Shown here: one piece after another, positions 34,600 to 42,813 of the stretch
Numbering within the stretch: the first letter of the stretch is position 1
Layout of the letters: each line of letters begins with the position of its first letter
NCBI RefSeq assembly: GCF_014763045.1
Contig: NZ_JACTAG010000002.1
Location: 434,001 to 498,000 of the forward strand
Reading direction: 5' to 3'
DNA: 64,000 nt
Source of the DNA: Sulfitobacter aestuariivivens
GTDB taxonomy: Bacteria; Pseudomonadota; Alphaproteobacteria; Rhodobacterales; Rhodobacteraceae
The notes under the pieces: model-generated
What the model was told of the DNA's origin: nothing
What the model saw: the letters and a program-made list of their open reading frames with translations, nothing else
The model's database searches: none
Made by a program: the position numbers and the translations under genes

Positions 34600-35550
34600 A
34601 TGGCCAAGGCATTCGCATCGCAAGGCGACCTCTCTGAAAAGAAAATCACCTTCGATGAAATCGGCCGCGATCTCTGGGCCTTTACAGCCGAAGGGGATCC
34701 CAACTCGGGCGTCATCATCGGCGATGACAGCGTCATGATTGTCGAAGCCCAGGCCACGCCGCGGCTGGCAAACATGGTGATCGACAAGGTCCGTTCCATC
34801 ACCGACAAACCCATCACCCATCTGGTCCTGACCCACTATCACGCCGTGCGGGTGCTGGGCGCTTCGGCCTATGACGCCGATCAGATCATCATGTCGGACG
34901 TCGCACGCGGCATGGTAGCCGAACGCGGGCAAGAAGACTGGGACAGCGAATTTCAGCGCTTCCCACGTCTGTTTGAAGGCCATGAAAGCATCCCCGGCCT
35001 CACCTGGCCCACAACCACGTTCAGCGACAGCATGACGGTCTATCTGGGGAACCGCCGGGTTGACATCAAACACATCGGGCGCGCCCATACTGCGGGTGAT
35101 GCGGTTATTCATGTGGCGGACGAAAACGTCATGTTCACCGGCGACATCGTCGAGGACCACTCAGCCTGCTATTGCGGCGATGGGTACTTTGGCGATTGGG
35201 GCGGCACGCTCGACAATATCATGGCCTACGACGTGGACGCCATCGCGCCCGGTCGCGGCGACGCCCTGGTGGGCAAGGACGCGGTCGCCCGCGCCATCGA
35301 CAGCACACGTGATTTCGTCGACAGCACTTACGCGCCGGCCGCAAAGATTGCGGCGCGCGGCGGCACCCTAAAGGAGGCATGGGACGCAGTGCGCGCAAGC
35401 TGCGATCCAAAATTCAAGGACTATGCCATCTACGAACACTGCCTGCCCTTCAATGTGTCGCGGGCCTATGACGAGGCGCGCGGCATCCTTCATCCCCGCA
35501 TCTGGACCGACAAGCGCGATCTGGAAATGTGGGAGGCACTGCAAGGTTAG
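34600..35550 (+). CDS. MBL-fold protein of the homogentisate cluster with altered metal motif
   Basis: 316 residues. The metallo-beta-lactamase fold is clear (VIIGDDSVMIVEAQATP, VLTHYHAVRVLGAS, HTAGDAVIHVADENVMFTGDIVE), but the first metal motif HxHxDH reads HYHAVRV, so Asp and the last His are missing. AHTAGD and FTGDIV keep later ligands. This may be a mono-metal enzyme or a binding protein. It follows fahA by 69 bases on the same strand and probably helps aromatic breakdown, perhaps as a thioester or lactone hydrolase. Confidence 0.82.
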   Translation: MAKAFASQGDLSEKKITFDEIGRDLWAFTAEGDPNSGVIIGDDSVMIVEAQATPRLANMVIDKVRSITDKPITHLVLTHYHAVRVLGASAYDADQIIMSDVARGMVAERGQEDWDSEFQRFPRLFEGHESIPGLTWPTTTFSDSMTVYLGNRRVDIKHIGRAHTAGDAVIHVADENVMFTGDIVEDHSACYCGDGYFGDWGGTLDNIMAYDVDAIAPGRGDALVGKDAVARAIDSTRDFVDSTYAPAAKIAARGGTLKEAWDAVRASCDPKFKDYAIYEHCLPFNVSRAYDEARGILHPRIWTDKRDLEMWEALQG

Positions 35551-35562
35551 TCGGAGGCACCG

Positions 35563-35835
35563 ATGGAAACAGGTCGCGCGTTGCTCCTCGGGCTGATGAC
35601 CCCGCTTTTCATCGCCTGGGCCGGGATGATGTTTCGCACGCTCTTCGCGCACCGCAAGCGGATTGCCCAACGCACAGGCAGGCCTATTCCCGGCGTCGGG
35701 GACAGCCTGCGCGAATGGCGCCACTGGTGGCGCAGCGATGACCTAAAGTTCGAACGCCGCCTCCTGATCTTCCTCACGATCACCTTATTCATCGCGGTCC
35801 TGAGCCTGCCGTTTGCCCTGCCACAAACCTCGTAA
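35563..35835 (+). CDS. small membrane protein of unknown function
   Basis: 90 residues. One helix near the start (ALLLGLMTPLFIAWAGMMF) and one near the end (LLIFLTITLFIAVLSLPFAL) bracket a basic loop with RIAQRTGRPIPGVGDSLREW. It starts 12 bases after the MBL gene and is probably the last gene of this unit; GTCGGAGGCACCG gives a ribosome site. No family recognised. Confidence 0.62.
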   Translation: METGRALLLGLMTPLFIAWAGMMFRTLFAHRKRIAQRTGRPIPGVGDSLREWRHWWRSDDLKFERRLLIFLTITLFIAVLSLPFALPQTS

Positions 35836-36319
35836 AATCCGCATCGCTCGCGCCGCCTGAGCGGCAAAAGAGCTAGATTCGATCAATAGCAGACCCAATT
35901 CTCCACGAAATCGGCGTGCCTTCGAAAAATTTTAGCGCAGCGGCAGACTGTGACACTGACAGATGCACTCAGCTGTCCATGTTGATATTGAGCAGGCTGG
36001 CTTGTCCCAAAGCGACATACAGCACGGGTCGAATGCCGCTGATGGTGCATGTCCGGACCCCCGGCCTTGACCGATCTGGCCATATGCGGGATGCACGATC
36101 AATCACAATCTGGACATATCTGCCCAATCGGGCGGATTTGTCCCGAAAGGCCGCAGGTAGCGGGCTTGACGCAAGGACCGTCATCCCTGACACTCTACGC
36201 GCACCCGCAAGGGGACGACGCAAATAGCAGGGTAACTGCATCACCTGATGACCGTTTGAATGGCGGCATCGACCCGTGACAGCGCATCTGCGTTGATGAC
36301 GAAAACAGAGAGGAAGAAC
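35836..36319. other. 484 bp without a convincing gene
   Basis: The region lies upstream of the solute-binding protein gene. Short open frames are present but lack ribosome sites and protein-like composition. A promoter for the SBP gene is expected; no clear operator was found. A repeated CAGATTGT/CCAGATCGGTC-like stretch near 36060-36130 is too loose to call. Confidence 0.45.
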
Positions 36320-37996
36320 ATGAGTTTTTACACACGCACCGGCAAGCCGTTGCCGCAGTCCGTTCTGGACAGCGCCGAGGCTGCCAAGAAAGATCCGGTA
36401 AGTCGCCGTGAATTCCTGGCGATTGCCAGCGCGTTCGGCGCAACGACCGCCACAGCCTATGCGATGATCGGCATGACGCCCCCGGCCTATGCCGACGGTC
36501 ACGCCGCCAAAAAGGAAGGCGGCACCGCGCGCATCCAGCAGGAAGTCCGCGCACTGAAAGATCCGCGCACCTATGACTGGTCGCAGATCGCCAACTATTC
36601 CCGCGGCTGGCTTGAATATCTCGCCATCTGGGAAAACGACGGCACGTTCACACCGTCCCTGCTGGAAAGCTGGGAAATCAACGACGACGCCACCGTTTAC
36701 ACATTGAAAGTCCGTCAGGGCGTCAAGTGGAACAACGGCGACGATTTCACTGCCGAAGATGTTGCGCGCAATATCGCTGGCTGGTGTGACAAGGACCTTG
36801 AGGGTAACTCCATGGCGGGCCGTTTTGCCACGCTCATCGACCCCGATACAAACCAGGCCATCGAAGGCGCAATCGAAGTTGTCGACACGCACACGGTCAA
36901 GCTGAACCTGCCTGCATCCGACATCACGCTTGTCGCGGGTATGGCGGACTATCCGGCTGCCATCACCCATGCCTCGCACAATGCGGACGACATGATGTCC
37001 AACCCTGTCGGCACAGGCCCATACCTTCCTGAATCTCTCGAGGTCGGCGTCAAAGGTGTTCTGGTCAAGAACCCTGATCACACATGGTGGGGCACTGACG
37101 TGTTCGGCGGACCCTATCTCGACCGTCTGGAATTCGTCGACTACGGCACGGACCCCTCCGCATGGGTTTCAGCCGCCGAAGCCGAAGAAGTCGATGGCTT
37201 CTATTCCGTCGAAGGCGAATACATTGACATCATGAATTCACTTGGCGGCTGGACAGAGCACACGATCGCCACAGCGGCGACCATCGTGATCCGTCCCAAC
37301 CAGCTCGCAGAACAGGATGGCAAGAAGATCTACGAAGACAAGCGCGTGCGTCAGGCCCTCGTGATGGCCGTTGACAACGAAGTGCTGCTTGAACTTGGCT
37401 ATGCCGGTCGTGGCATCACCGCCAACAACTACCATGTTGGCCCGATGCACCCCGAATATGCCGACGTGCCACGTCTGCCTTACGATCCTGCCAAAGCAAA
37501 AGCTCTGATGGAAGAGGCCGGTATGGCGGACTTCGAGCACGAGCTGATGTCCATCGACGACGCCTGGCGCAAAGACACTACCGACGCTGTGGCAGCACAG
37601 CTGCGTGATGCGGGCATCCCGGTCAAGCGGACCATCCTGCCCGGATCCACATTCTGGAACGACTGGGCGAAGTATCCGTTCAGCTCTACAAACTGGAATG
37701 CGCGGCCGTTGGGCGTCCAGATCTGGGCGCTGGCCTATCGCAGCGGCGAAGCCTGGAACGAGTTTGGCTGGGCCAACCCCGAGTTCGACGCGCTGCTGGC
37801 TGACGCGTTGGCAACAGCCGATGTTGAAAAGCGCCGCGAAATCATGGCCCGAGGCCAAGCCATGATCGCTGATGAAGGTGTGACCATCCAGCCTTACTGG
37901 CGGTCGCTTTACAACTTCACGAAAGAAGACCTGTTGGGTGCGGGTCACCACATCGGGTTTGAAATTCACCCGGTGCGGATTGCCTGGGCGGCCTAA
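36320..37996 (+). CDS. Tat-exported ABC solute-binding protein (peptide/opine/nickel, SBP_bac_5)
   Basis: 558 residues from the ATG at 36320; AGAGAGGAAG precedes. The twin-arginine signal [13 protein letters not shown] lies at about 28-40 after an unusually long polar leader, with cleavage expected near PAYADG. The mature part is a DppA/OppA-type binding protein ([20 protein letters not shown], then [19 protein letters not shown]). It would bind a peptide or similar solute in the periplasm. No permease or ATPase genes are next to it; a bidirectional terminator follows at once, so it is an orphan. Confidence 0.92.
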   Translation: MSFYTRTGKPLPQSVLDSAEAAKKDPVSRREFLAIASAFGATTATAYAMIGMTPPAYADGHAAKKEGGTARIQQEVRALKDPRTYDWSQIANYSRGWLEYLAIWENDGTFTPSLLESWEINDDATVYTLKVRQGVKWNNGDDFTAEDVARNIAGWCDKDLEGNSMAGRFATLIDPDTNQAIEGAIEVVDTHTVKLNLPASDITLVAGMADYPAAITHASHNADDMMSNPVGTGPYLPESLEVGVKGVLVKNPDHTWWGTDVFGGPYLDRLEFVDYGTDPSAWVSAAEAEEVDGFYSVEGEYIDIMNSLGGWTEHTIATAATIVIRPNQLAEQDGKKIYEDKRVRQALVMAVDNEVLLELGYAGRGITANNYHVGPMHPEYADVPRLPYDPAKAKALMEEAGMADFEHELMSIDDAWRKDTTDAVAAQLRDAGIPVKRTILPGSTFWNDWAKYPFSSTNWNARPLGVQIWALAYRSGEAWNEFGWANPEFDALLADALATADVEKRREIMARGQAMIADEGVTIQPYWRSLYNFTKEDLLGAGHHIGFEIHPVRIAWAA

Positions 37997-38010
37997 AGCG
38001 CCGGTCAAAG

Positions 38011-38046
38011 AAAAAGAAAAGGGCCGCGCCAGACGCGGCCCTTTTT
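38011..38046. terminator. bidirectional terminator between the SBP gene and the box island
   Basis: GGGCCGCG-CCAGA-CGCGGCCC has AAAAAGAAAA on the left and TTTTT on the right, so it can end transcripts arriving from either side. It is only 15-25 bases past the SBP stop. Confidence 0.88.
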
Positions 38047-38078
38047 CGTATCAGGTTTCTGAGACGGCCCACCCGAGC

Positions 38079-38576
38079 CTAACCTGTCAGGGCTTCTTTC
38101 AGCTGTGCGGGAAAGTGGACGGCCCTTTGCAGCAAGGCCAACCCCTGCCTGTCGTTCAGGCCGATCTCGCGCAGATGCGTCCGCAGTGCCGTGATCATGC
38201 GCTGCACCAACTCTTCATCGGAAAGGGGTTCGCGGTCGACCTTCGCAAAGCGCGCCTCTTCAAGGATCAGGTCTTCGATCAGTGGATCAATTACCGCCCC
38301 GCCGCCGCCGGGATAGCGATAAAACCCGACGCTTCCCGCCTTGCCAATGCGGCCTTCGGCCACCATGCGCGGTAAGATAGGCAGGGCGGGGGCCCCCGCA
38401 GCAGCCAATACCTTGTCGAGCCCGAGCAGGTCCTGCGCCTCGCATGGGCCCATCGCGAACCCCTTGTCAGTCAGGGCCGCGTCCAGCTCCCACGGGTTGG
38501 TATGATGCAACAGCAGCTCTTCGGCGCGGCGCCAGAACACCTGCTGCACTGACCGTGCAGCCGCGTTAGCGCGCAT
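38079..38576 (-). CDS. free-standing 3-hydroxyacyl-CoA dehydrogenase C-terminal domain protein
   Basis: 165 residues from the ATG at 38576; a GTG at 38588 is also possible. DAALTDKGFAMGPCEAQDLLGLDKVL, then GRIGKAGSVGFYRYPGGGG and LVQRMITAL, match the 3HCDH_C helical domain of FadB-like enzymes. The NAD-binding Rossmann domain is missing, and the upstream gene overlaps its start, so this is not a simple truncation of a neighbouring enzyme. It ends the box transcription unit. It may dimerise with a separate dehydrogenase, or be a remnant. Confidence 0.72.
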   Translation of the reverse strand: MRANAAARSVQQVFWRRAEELLLHHTNPWELDAALTDKGFAMGPCEAQDLLGLDKVLAAAGAPALPILPRMVAEGRIGKAGSVGFYRYPGGGGAVIDPLIEDLILEEARFAKVDREPLSDEELVQRMITALRTHLREIGLNDRQGLALLQRAVHFPAQLKEALTG

Positions 38577-39450
38577 CCAGAAAACCACGAACAGCGATGA
38601 TGTTTAGCAGGTCTTTCAGTGACGAGCTTTTCGAACGGTTCGACGTGTCGATCTTTGCCTCGGCGCGGGCATAAAGCGGCCTGCGCTCTTCCAGCAGCGC
38701 ATTGAGCTGGGACATCGCTGCAGGCTGGCCCTGCATCGGGCGTACATCACCCTGCGCGCGCACCCGCTGCATGTGCTCAGGCGGACTGGTTCTGATCCAG
38801 ACCGTATGAAATTCCGCAAGCAGACGCGCGTAGGTGTCCGTCTCGGCGACGATCCCTCCCGCCACGGCAAGAATGACCCGGTCGTGTTCGGCGCTGACCT
38901 GTGCCAGCGCATCGGCCTCCATCCGGCGGTATCCGTCAAGCCCGTATAGTGCCATCACCTCTGCCAGCGGCATGTCTGCCTGCGCTTCTATGACGTCACC
39001 CAATTCTACAAACGGCACGCCCAGTGCCTCGCCTGCCAGCTTTCCCAGCGTTGATTTGCCCGCCCCGCGCAGACCGATCAGGCAGATGCGTCCGGCCCTC
39101 AATAGCGCGGGATTCTCAGGCGCCAGCAATCCACGGACCCGCGCCCGCGTCGCATCCGAAGTTGCCTCATAAAGGCTGGCCACTCTCAAAGTATCGGCAG
39201 AAAGGGGTCCCCGATCCGCCAGCAGGGCCTCGACCGGCAGATCAAGAGCGTTGGCCACACGGGCCAGCAATAGGATGGAGATGTTCCCCTCCCCCGCCTC
39301 AAGCTGCGCCAGATACCGTGGGGACACCCCGGACAATTCTGACAGCACGCGTCGCGACAGTTTGCGTGCCTTGCGCGCTTCCGCCACACGTGCCGCCAGC
39401 TGCAGGATCAGCGGCGCGCCGGGTTCGGATGGATGCTGGGTGTCAGGCAT
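38566..39450 (-). CDS. boxR: BzdR/BoxR-type regulator (XRE domain plus shikimate-kinase-like domain)
   Basis: 294 residues from the ATG at 39450. The N-terminal XRE helix-turn-helix covers about 18-75 (RKLSRRVLSELSGVSPRYLA). A linker leads into a shikimate-kinase-like domain with P-loop GLRGAGKST at 126-134. In Azoarcus, BzdR and BoxR repress benzoate genes and release DNA on binding benzoyl-CoA through this kinase-like domain. The matching TGCA-type sites upstream of boxC support that role here. The gene overlaps the last gene of the unit by 11 bases. Confidence 0.92.
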   Translation of the reverse strand: MPDTQHPSEPGAPLILQLAARVAEARKARKLSRRVLSELSGVSPRYLAQLEAGEGNISILLLARVANALDLPVEALLADRGPLSADTLRVASLYEATSDATRARVRGLLAPENPALLRAGRICLIGLRGAGKSTLGKLAGEALGVPFVELGDVIEAQADMPLAEVMALYGLDGYRRMEADALAQVSAEHDRVILAVAGGIVAETDTYARLLAEFHTVWIRTSPPEHMQRVRAQGDVRPMQGQPAAMSQLNALLEERRPLYARAEAKIDTSNRSKSSSLKDLLNIIAVRGFLDAR

Positions 39451-39458
39451 GGCGTCCC

Positions 39459-39881
39459 TTACGCAGCCTTGATCAGCGGTTCGATGACCGCGCGCATCTC
39501 GGGCGGGGCAGACTGGCTTTTGAAAGCATCGGCGATGGTAAACACACACGTAAAACTGCCTGAAAAGCACAAGGTGCCATTCTGCCTGCCCCTGACGGCA
39601 AAGGTGATGGATTTATCGCCCAAACGCGTCGGAAAGGTTTCACACATCAGCGTATGGCGCGGGGTGACCGGGCTGGAAAACTCCATTTCCAGTTTCACGA
39701 AAGGCGTGCCGACATTCTGATCCAGTTCCATCTGGTACCAACCATTTCCGTCAAAATGCGCCTCCCACCAGCCGTTAATCGCCTCCAGCGCAAAGGCCGG
39801 CAGCCGCGCGGTATAGGCGATCCTGGCCGGATCGCAGTCCCCCCAGGTCACATTGATCGGATATTCAAAATCCGCCGCCAT
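39459..39881 (-). CDS. acyl-CoA thioesterase, 4HBT family
   Basis: 140 residues from the ATG at 39881, overlapping the boxA stop (TGATG). The hot-dog fold signature WGDCDPARIAYTARL contains the probable catalytic Asp (D17 region). It may release benzoate from surplus benzoyl-CoA or recycle CoA from dead-end thioesters. Such thioesterases are common members of box clusters. Confidence 0.87.
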   Translation of the reverse strand: MAADFEYPINVTWGDCDPARIAYTARLPAFALEAINGWWEAHFDGNGWYQMELDQNVGTPFVKLEMEFSSPVTPRHTLMCETFPTRLGDKSITFAVRGRQNGTLCFSGSFTCVFTIADAFKSQSAPPEMRAVIEPLIKAA

Positions 39882-41059
39882 CAGTAGGTTTCCACGTGAT
39901 AGCGGCCATCCTCGCGCATCACATCGCGTTGGTTGATCCACTGGATACCGACGCTTTCCGCGATCGATGTGAGGGCCTTTTCCACCCCTTCTTCCATCCC
40001 CCGCAACCCGCAGATGTAGATGTGCGTGCGGTCATCCTGCAGCATGTCCGCGATCGCATCCTCTTGAGCGATCATGCGGTCCTGCACGTATTCCTTTGCC
40101 TGATCCGGCACCCGCGAGAAAACAAGATGCTGCTTGAGGATCGCCTCTGGCACCTTCTTGAGCGGGCCAAAGTACGGCAGGCTTTCCGGCGTGCGTGCAC
40201 CAAAGAACATCGTCATCCCGCCTGTTGCACCCGACCGCTGGCGCTGCATGGTAAAGGCGCGCATCGGCGCGGACCCGGTCCCGGTACAGATCAGCAAAAG
40301 ATGCGCATCCGGCTTGCTGGGCAGCAGGAATGTAGCACCAAAGGGGCCAGTGACCTGCACGTCTTCGCCCTGCTTGAGGTCACACAGATAATTCGACGCC
40401 AGCCCCTTGTCCTCGCGCTTTACCGTCAACGAAATGTTGTGATAGCCCGGCCGTTCCCCGTCGCGAGGGCTCGATACAGAATAGAGTCGCGGCAAATGGG
40501 CTTTGCCATCCTCGTCCGTACCCGGGGGGATGATCCCGACCGACTGCCCCTCAAGCACCGGAAACGGCACCCCTCCGGGGTCAAGGATGATGTGGCGCAC
40601 GTCATGGTCCGGATCGTCGGTCAGGCGATAATTGCCCTGCACCTTCATCGTGGCGGGCTTGCCAAGCGTATACATGTTGACCGTGGGTTTGGCGGATGAC
40701 ACGGGCGCCTTGGCTTTCCCTCCGGCTCCTGCATGCGCTTCGGCCAAAAGCGCGGCAACCGGATCGGCGGCGCTTTGGTCAGCGCTGGCGGGTGCGGCTT
40801 CGATATCTTCCTGTTCGGGAAGCTCTTCAAATTCGTACTGCTGCTCAAGAGTATATGGGGTTTCAACCACGCGCCATTCGTCGATGGACCCAGTGGGACA
40901 GACAGGAATGCAATCCATACAGAAGTTACAGATATCCGCGTTCACCACGACATTGTTGTCGTCATGCTCAATCGCGTTCAGCGGACAGGTCATCTCGCAG
41001 GTGTAACACCGGATGCAGATTTCCGGATCAATCAGGTGCTGTTTGACAGGCGCATTCAT
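39881..41059 (-). CDS. boxA: benzoyl-CoA 2,3-epoxidase reductase subunit BoxA
   Basis: 392 residues from the ATG at 41059 (MNAPVKQHLIDPE). Two [4Fe-4S] ferredoxin motifs lie near the N-terminus, CIRCYTCEMTCP and CNFCMDCIPVCP. A linker rich in Ala leads to an FNR-like domain with FAD contact RLYSVSSPRDG and NADPH-side ICTGTGSAPMRAF. BoxA passes electrons from NADPH to the di-iron subunit BoxB. It overlaps the small Cys protein upstream (ATGA). Confidence 0.95.
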   Translation of the reverse strand: MNAPVKQHLIDPEICIRCYTCEMTCPLNAIEHDDNNVVVNADICNFCMDCIPVCPTGSIDEWRVVETPYTLEQQYEFEELPEQEDIEAAPASADQSAADPVAALLAEAHAGAGGKAKAPVSSAKPTVNMYTLGKPATMKVQGNYRLTDDPDHDVRHIILDPGGVPFPVLEGQSVGIIPPGTDEDGKAHLPRLYSVSSPRDGERPGYHNISLTVKREDKGLASNYLCDLKQGEDVQVTGPFGATFLLPSKPDAHLLLICTGTGSAPMRAFTMQRQRSGATGGMTMFFGARTPESLPYFGPLKKVPEAILKQHLVFSRVPDQAKEYVQDRMIAQEDAIADMLQDDRTHIYICGLRGMEEGVEKALTSIAESVGIQWINQRDVMREDGRYHVETY

Positions 41060-41250
41060 AAGGCGCGATCCCGTAGAATGAATTGTGGCACGCTGATTGT
41101 ATCCAGCAAAGCCTGACACACACCCTGACAATCCACGCATCCGATGCACGGACCCTGCAGCTTCTGCAGCGCCAGTCCCAATTGTTCCGTTTGCGGCGCA
41201 TGCGCAATGGTGCGTCTGGTAAGCATCTGTGGTTTCTCCAGGTCAGCCAT
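41056..41250 (-). CDS. small Cys-motif protein between boxB and boxA
   Basis: 64 residues. The centre reads GPCIGCVDCQGVCQALLDT, a CxxCxxCxxxC arrangement of four cysteines suited to a [4Fe-4S] cluster or zinc. The start and stop are tight with its neighbours: 42 bases after boxB, and overlapping boxA by 4 bases. I know no name for it. An electron-transfer or assembly role for the BoxAB epoxidase is the natural guess from position and motif. Confidence 0.72.
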   Translation of the reverse strand: MADLEKPQMLTRRTIAHAPQTEQLGLALQKLQGPCIGCVDCQGVCQALLDTISVPQFILRDRAL

Positions 41251-41292
41251 GAGGTTGATGTAAGGCGAACGCGGCGTCCGCCCACCTTGAAT

Positions 41293-42744
41293 TCAAGCCA
41301 TATGAAGTTTGACGTATTCGAAATCGCCTGGCTTGTTGTCGATCCCGACCTTGGGCGGCGCGATCCAAGAGGCGTATTTACCAGCCTCATAACAAGGCAC
41401 CATGAGCGATTGGATAAAGTCGCCGTCTGCCTTGGTCGGCAACCACTCGTCCTGTCGCTTCATCCACTCTTCACTGCTCATGATGGCACCATCGGGGTCG
41501 ACAGCCACGGTCGAAAAGACACCGATCTGGCGATGGAACCCCTCGTGCGGGAGCTTGAGTTCGAATTCGATGCCGGACTTTGCAATAAGCTTGTTCCAGC
41601 GGCCCACGCCACCCGCAGCATCGCGGACATAGTCATCGCGCAGGCGCATGTTGATTGCCGTCAGTGCGGGCACGTCCTCGGTCTTGATCTGACCATCGAC
41701 GATGGACGTCACCGGATAGGTATCATTTTGCAGCTGATGATCATCATCAATCCGCTGCTCCATATACCTGCCCTTGATCCCGGCGTTAAAGGCATTGGCG
41801 GCGTTGGTCGACACCTCCTGCCCAAAGAGATCAAGGCTCAGCGTATAATGCAGGTTGAGCTTCTTCTGGATCGTCGGCAGGTCGATGACCCCCAGATCGC
41901 GGATTTTGCCCACGTCATAAGGATCGGTAATACCGTTTGCATTCATCGCTTCCAGCGTCGCCTGAATGGTCCGGCCCACGCCGGTTTCGCCCACAAACAT
42001 GTGATGCGCTTCCTCGGTCAGCATGAAGCGGCAGGTGCGGCTCAGCGGGTCAAACCCCGACTGTGCAAGGCTTTCCAGCTGCATCTTGCCATCCCGGTCG
42101 GTGAAATAGGTGAACATGAAAAAGCTCAGCCAATCCGGCGTTTCCTCATTAAAGGCACCCAGCATCCGGGGCGCATCTTCTGAGCCGGAGGACCGCACCA
42201 GCAACTCATTCGCCTCTTCGCGGCCATCGCGGCCAAAGTATTTCTGCAGCAGATACACCATCGCCCACAGGTGACGGCCCTCTTCGACATTGACCTGAAA
42301 GAGGTTGCGCATGTCGTATAGCGACGGCGCGGTCAGACCGAGAAACTTTTGCTGCTCGACAGACCCCGGCTCCGTGTCGCCCTGAATGACGATAAGCCGC
42401 TTGAGCATGTTGCGGTACTCGCCCGGTACCTCCTGCCAGGCGGTCTCACCCTTGTGCTCGCCCATGGGGATCTTGCGGTCTTCGACGGCGGGGGCCAGCA
42501 GGACGCCCCAGCGGTACTCGGGCATCTTGACGTAATCGAACTTGGCCCATCCCTTCGGGTCAACGCTGACCGCGGTCCGCAGATAAACCATGCTATCCTG
42601 AAAATTCTGCGGGATCAGGTCGTTCCACCAGTTGATGTAGCCCGGATGCCATTTTTCCAGCGCCTTGAGCACCTTTTTGTCTTCCGACAGCCCGACATTG
42701 TTCGGGATTTGCGTATCATAGCTGACATTGATCAGGTCGAGCAT
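41293..42744 (-). CDS. boxB: benzoyl-CoA 2,3-epoxidase di-iron subunit BoxB
   Basis: 483 residues, full length. Carboxylate-bridged di-iron ligands are visible in NVEEGRHLW (E154/E155, H158) and LTEEAHHMF (E244/E245, H247/H248). It inserts one oxygen atom into benzoyl-CoA to give the 2,3-epoxide. A two-hairpin spacer separates it from boxC upstream. Confidence 0.96.
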   Translation of the reverse strand: MLDLINVSYDTQIPNNVGLSEDKKVLKALEKWHPGYINWWNDLIPQNFQDSMVYLRTAVSVDPKGWAKFDYVKMPEYRWGVLLAPAVEDRKIPMGEHKGETAWQEVPGEYRNMLKRLIVIQGDTEPGSVEQQKFLGLTAPSLYDMRNLFQVNVEEGRHLWAMVYLLQKYFGRDGREEANELLVRSSGSEDAPRMLGAFNEETPDWLSFFMFTYFTDRDGKMQLESLAQSGFDPLSRTCRFMLTEEAHHMFVGETGVGRTIQATLEAMNANGITDPYDVGKIRDLGVIDLPTIQKKLNLHYTLSLDLFGQEVSTNAANAFNAGIKGRYMEQRIDDDHQLQNDTYPVTSIVDGQIKTEDVPALTAINMRLRDDYVRDAAGGVGRWNKLIAKSGIEFELKLPHEGFHRQIGVFSTVAVDPDGAIMSSEEWMKRQDEWLPTKADGDFIQSLMVPCYEAGKYASWIAPPKVGIDNKPGDFEYVKLHMA

Positions 42745-42763
42745 TGCTTGCCTCCTTCGGTGG

Positions 42764-42807
42764 CCAAAATCTTCAAAGATTTTGGGCCGGATTTTTCAAA
42801 AAATCCG
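42764..42807. repeat. two adjacent perfect hairpins between boxC and boxB
   Basis: CCAAAATCTT-CA-AAGATTTTGG (42764-42785) and CGGATTTTT-CA-AAAAATCCG (42788-42807). Both have two-base loops of CA and stems of 10 and 9 bp. Neither has the GC stem plus T-run of a terminator on either strand, so mRNA stability or differential expression is more likely. Confidence 0.7.
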
Positions 42808-42813
42808 CGCCCG

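Noticed and set aside
36049-36279. Open frames in the gap before the solute-binding protein
   Set aside because: No ribosome site and no protein-like pattern; several overlapping frames of similar length exist by chance in GC-rich DNA.
35969-37081. 370-residue minus-strand frame opposite the solute-binding protein
   Set aside because: Antisense shadow; Tat signal and family motifs on the plus strand are decisive.
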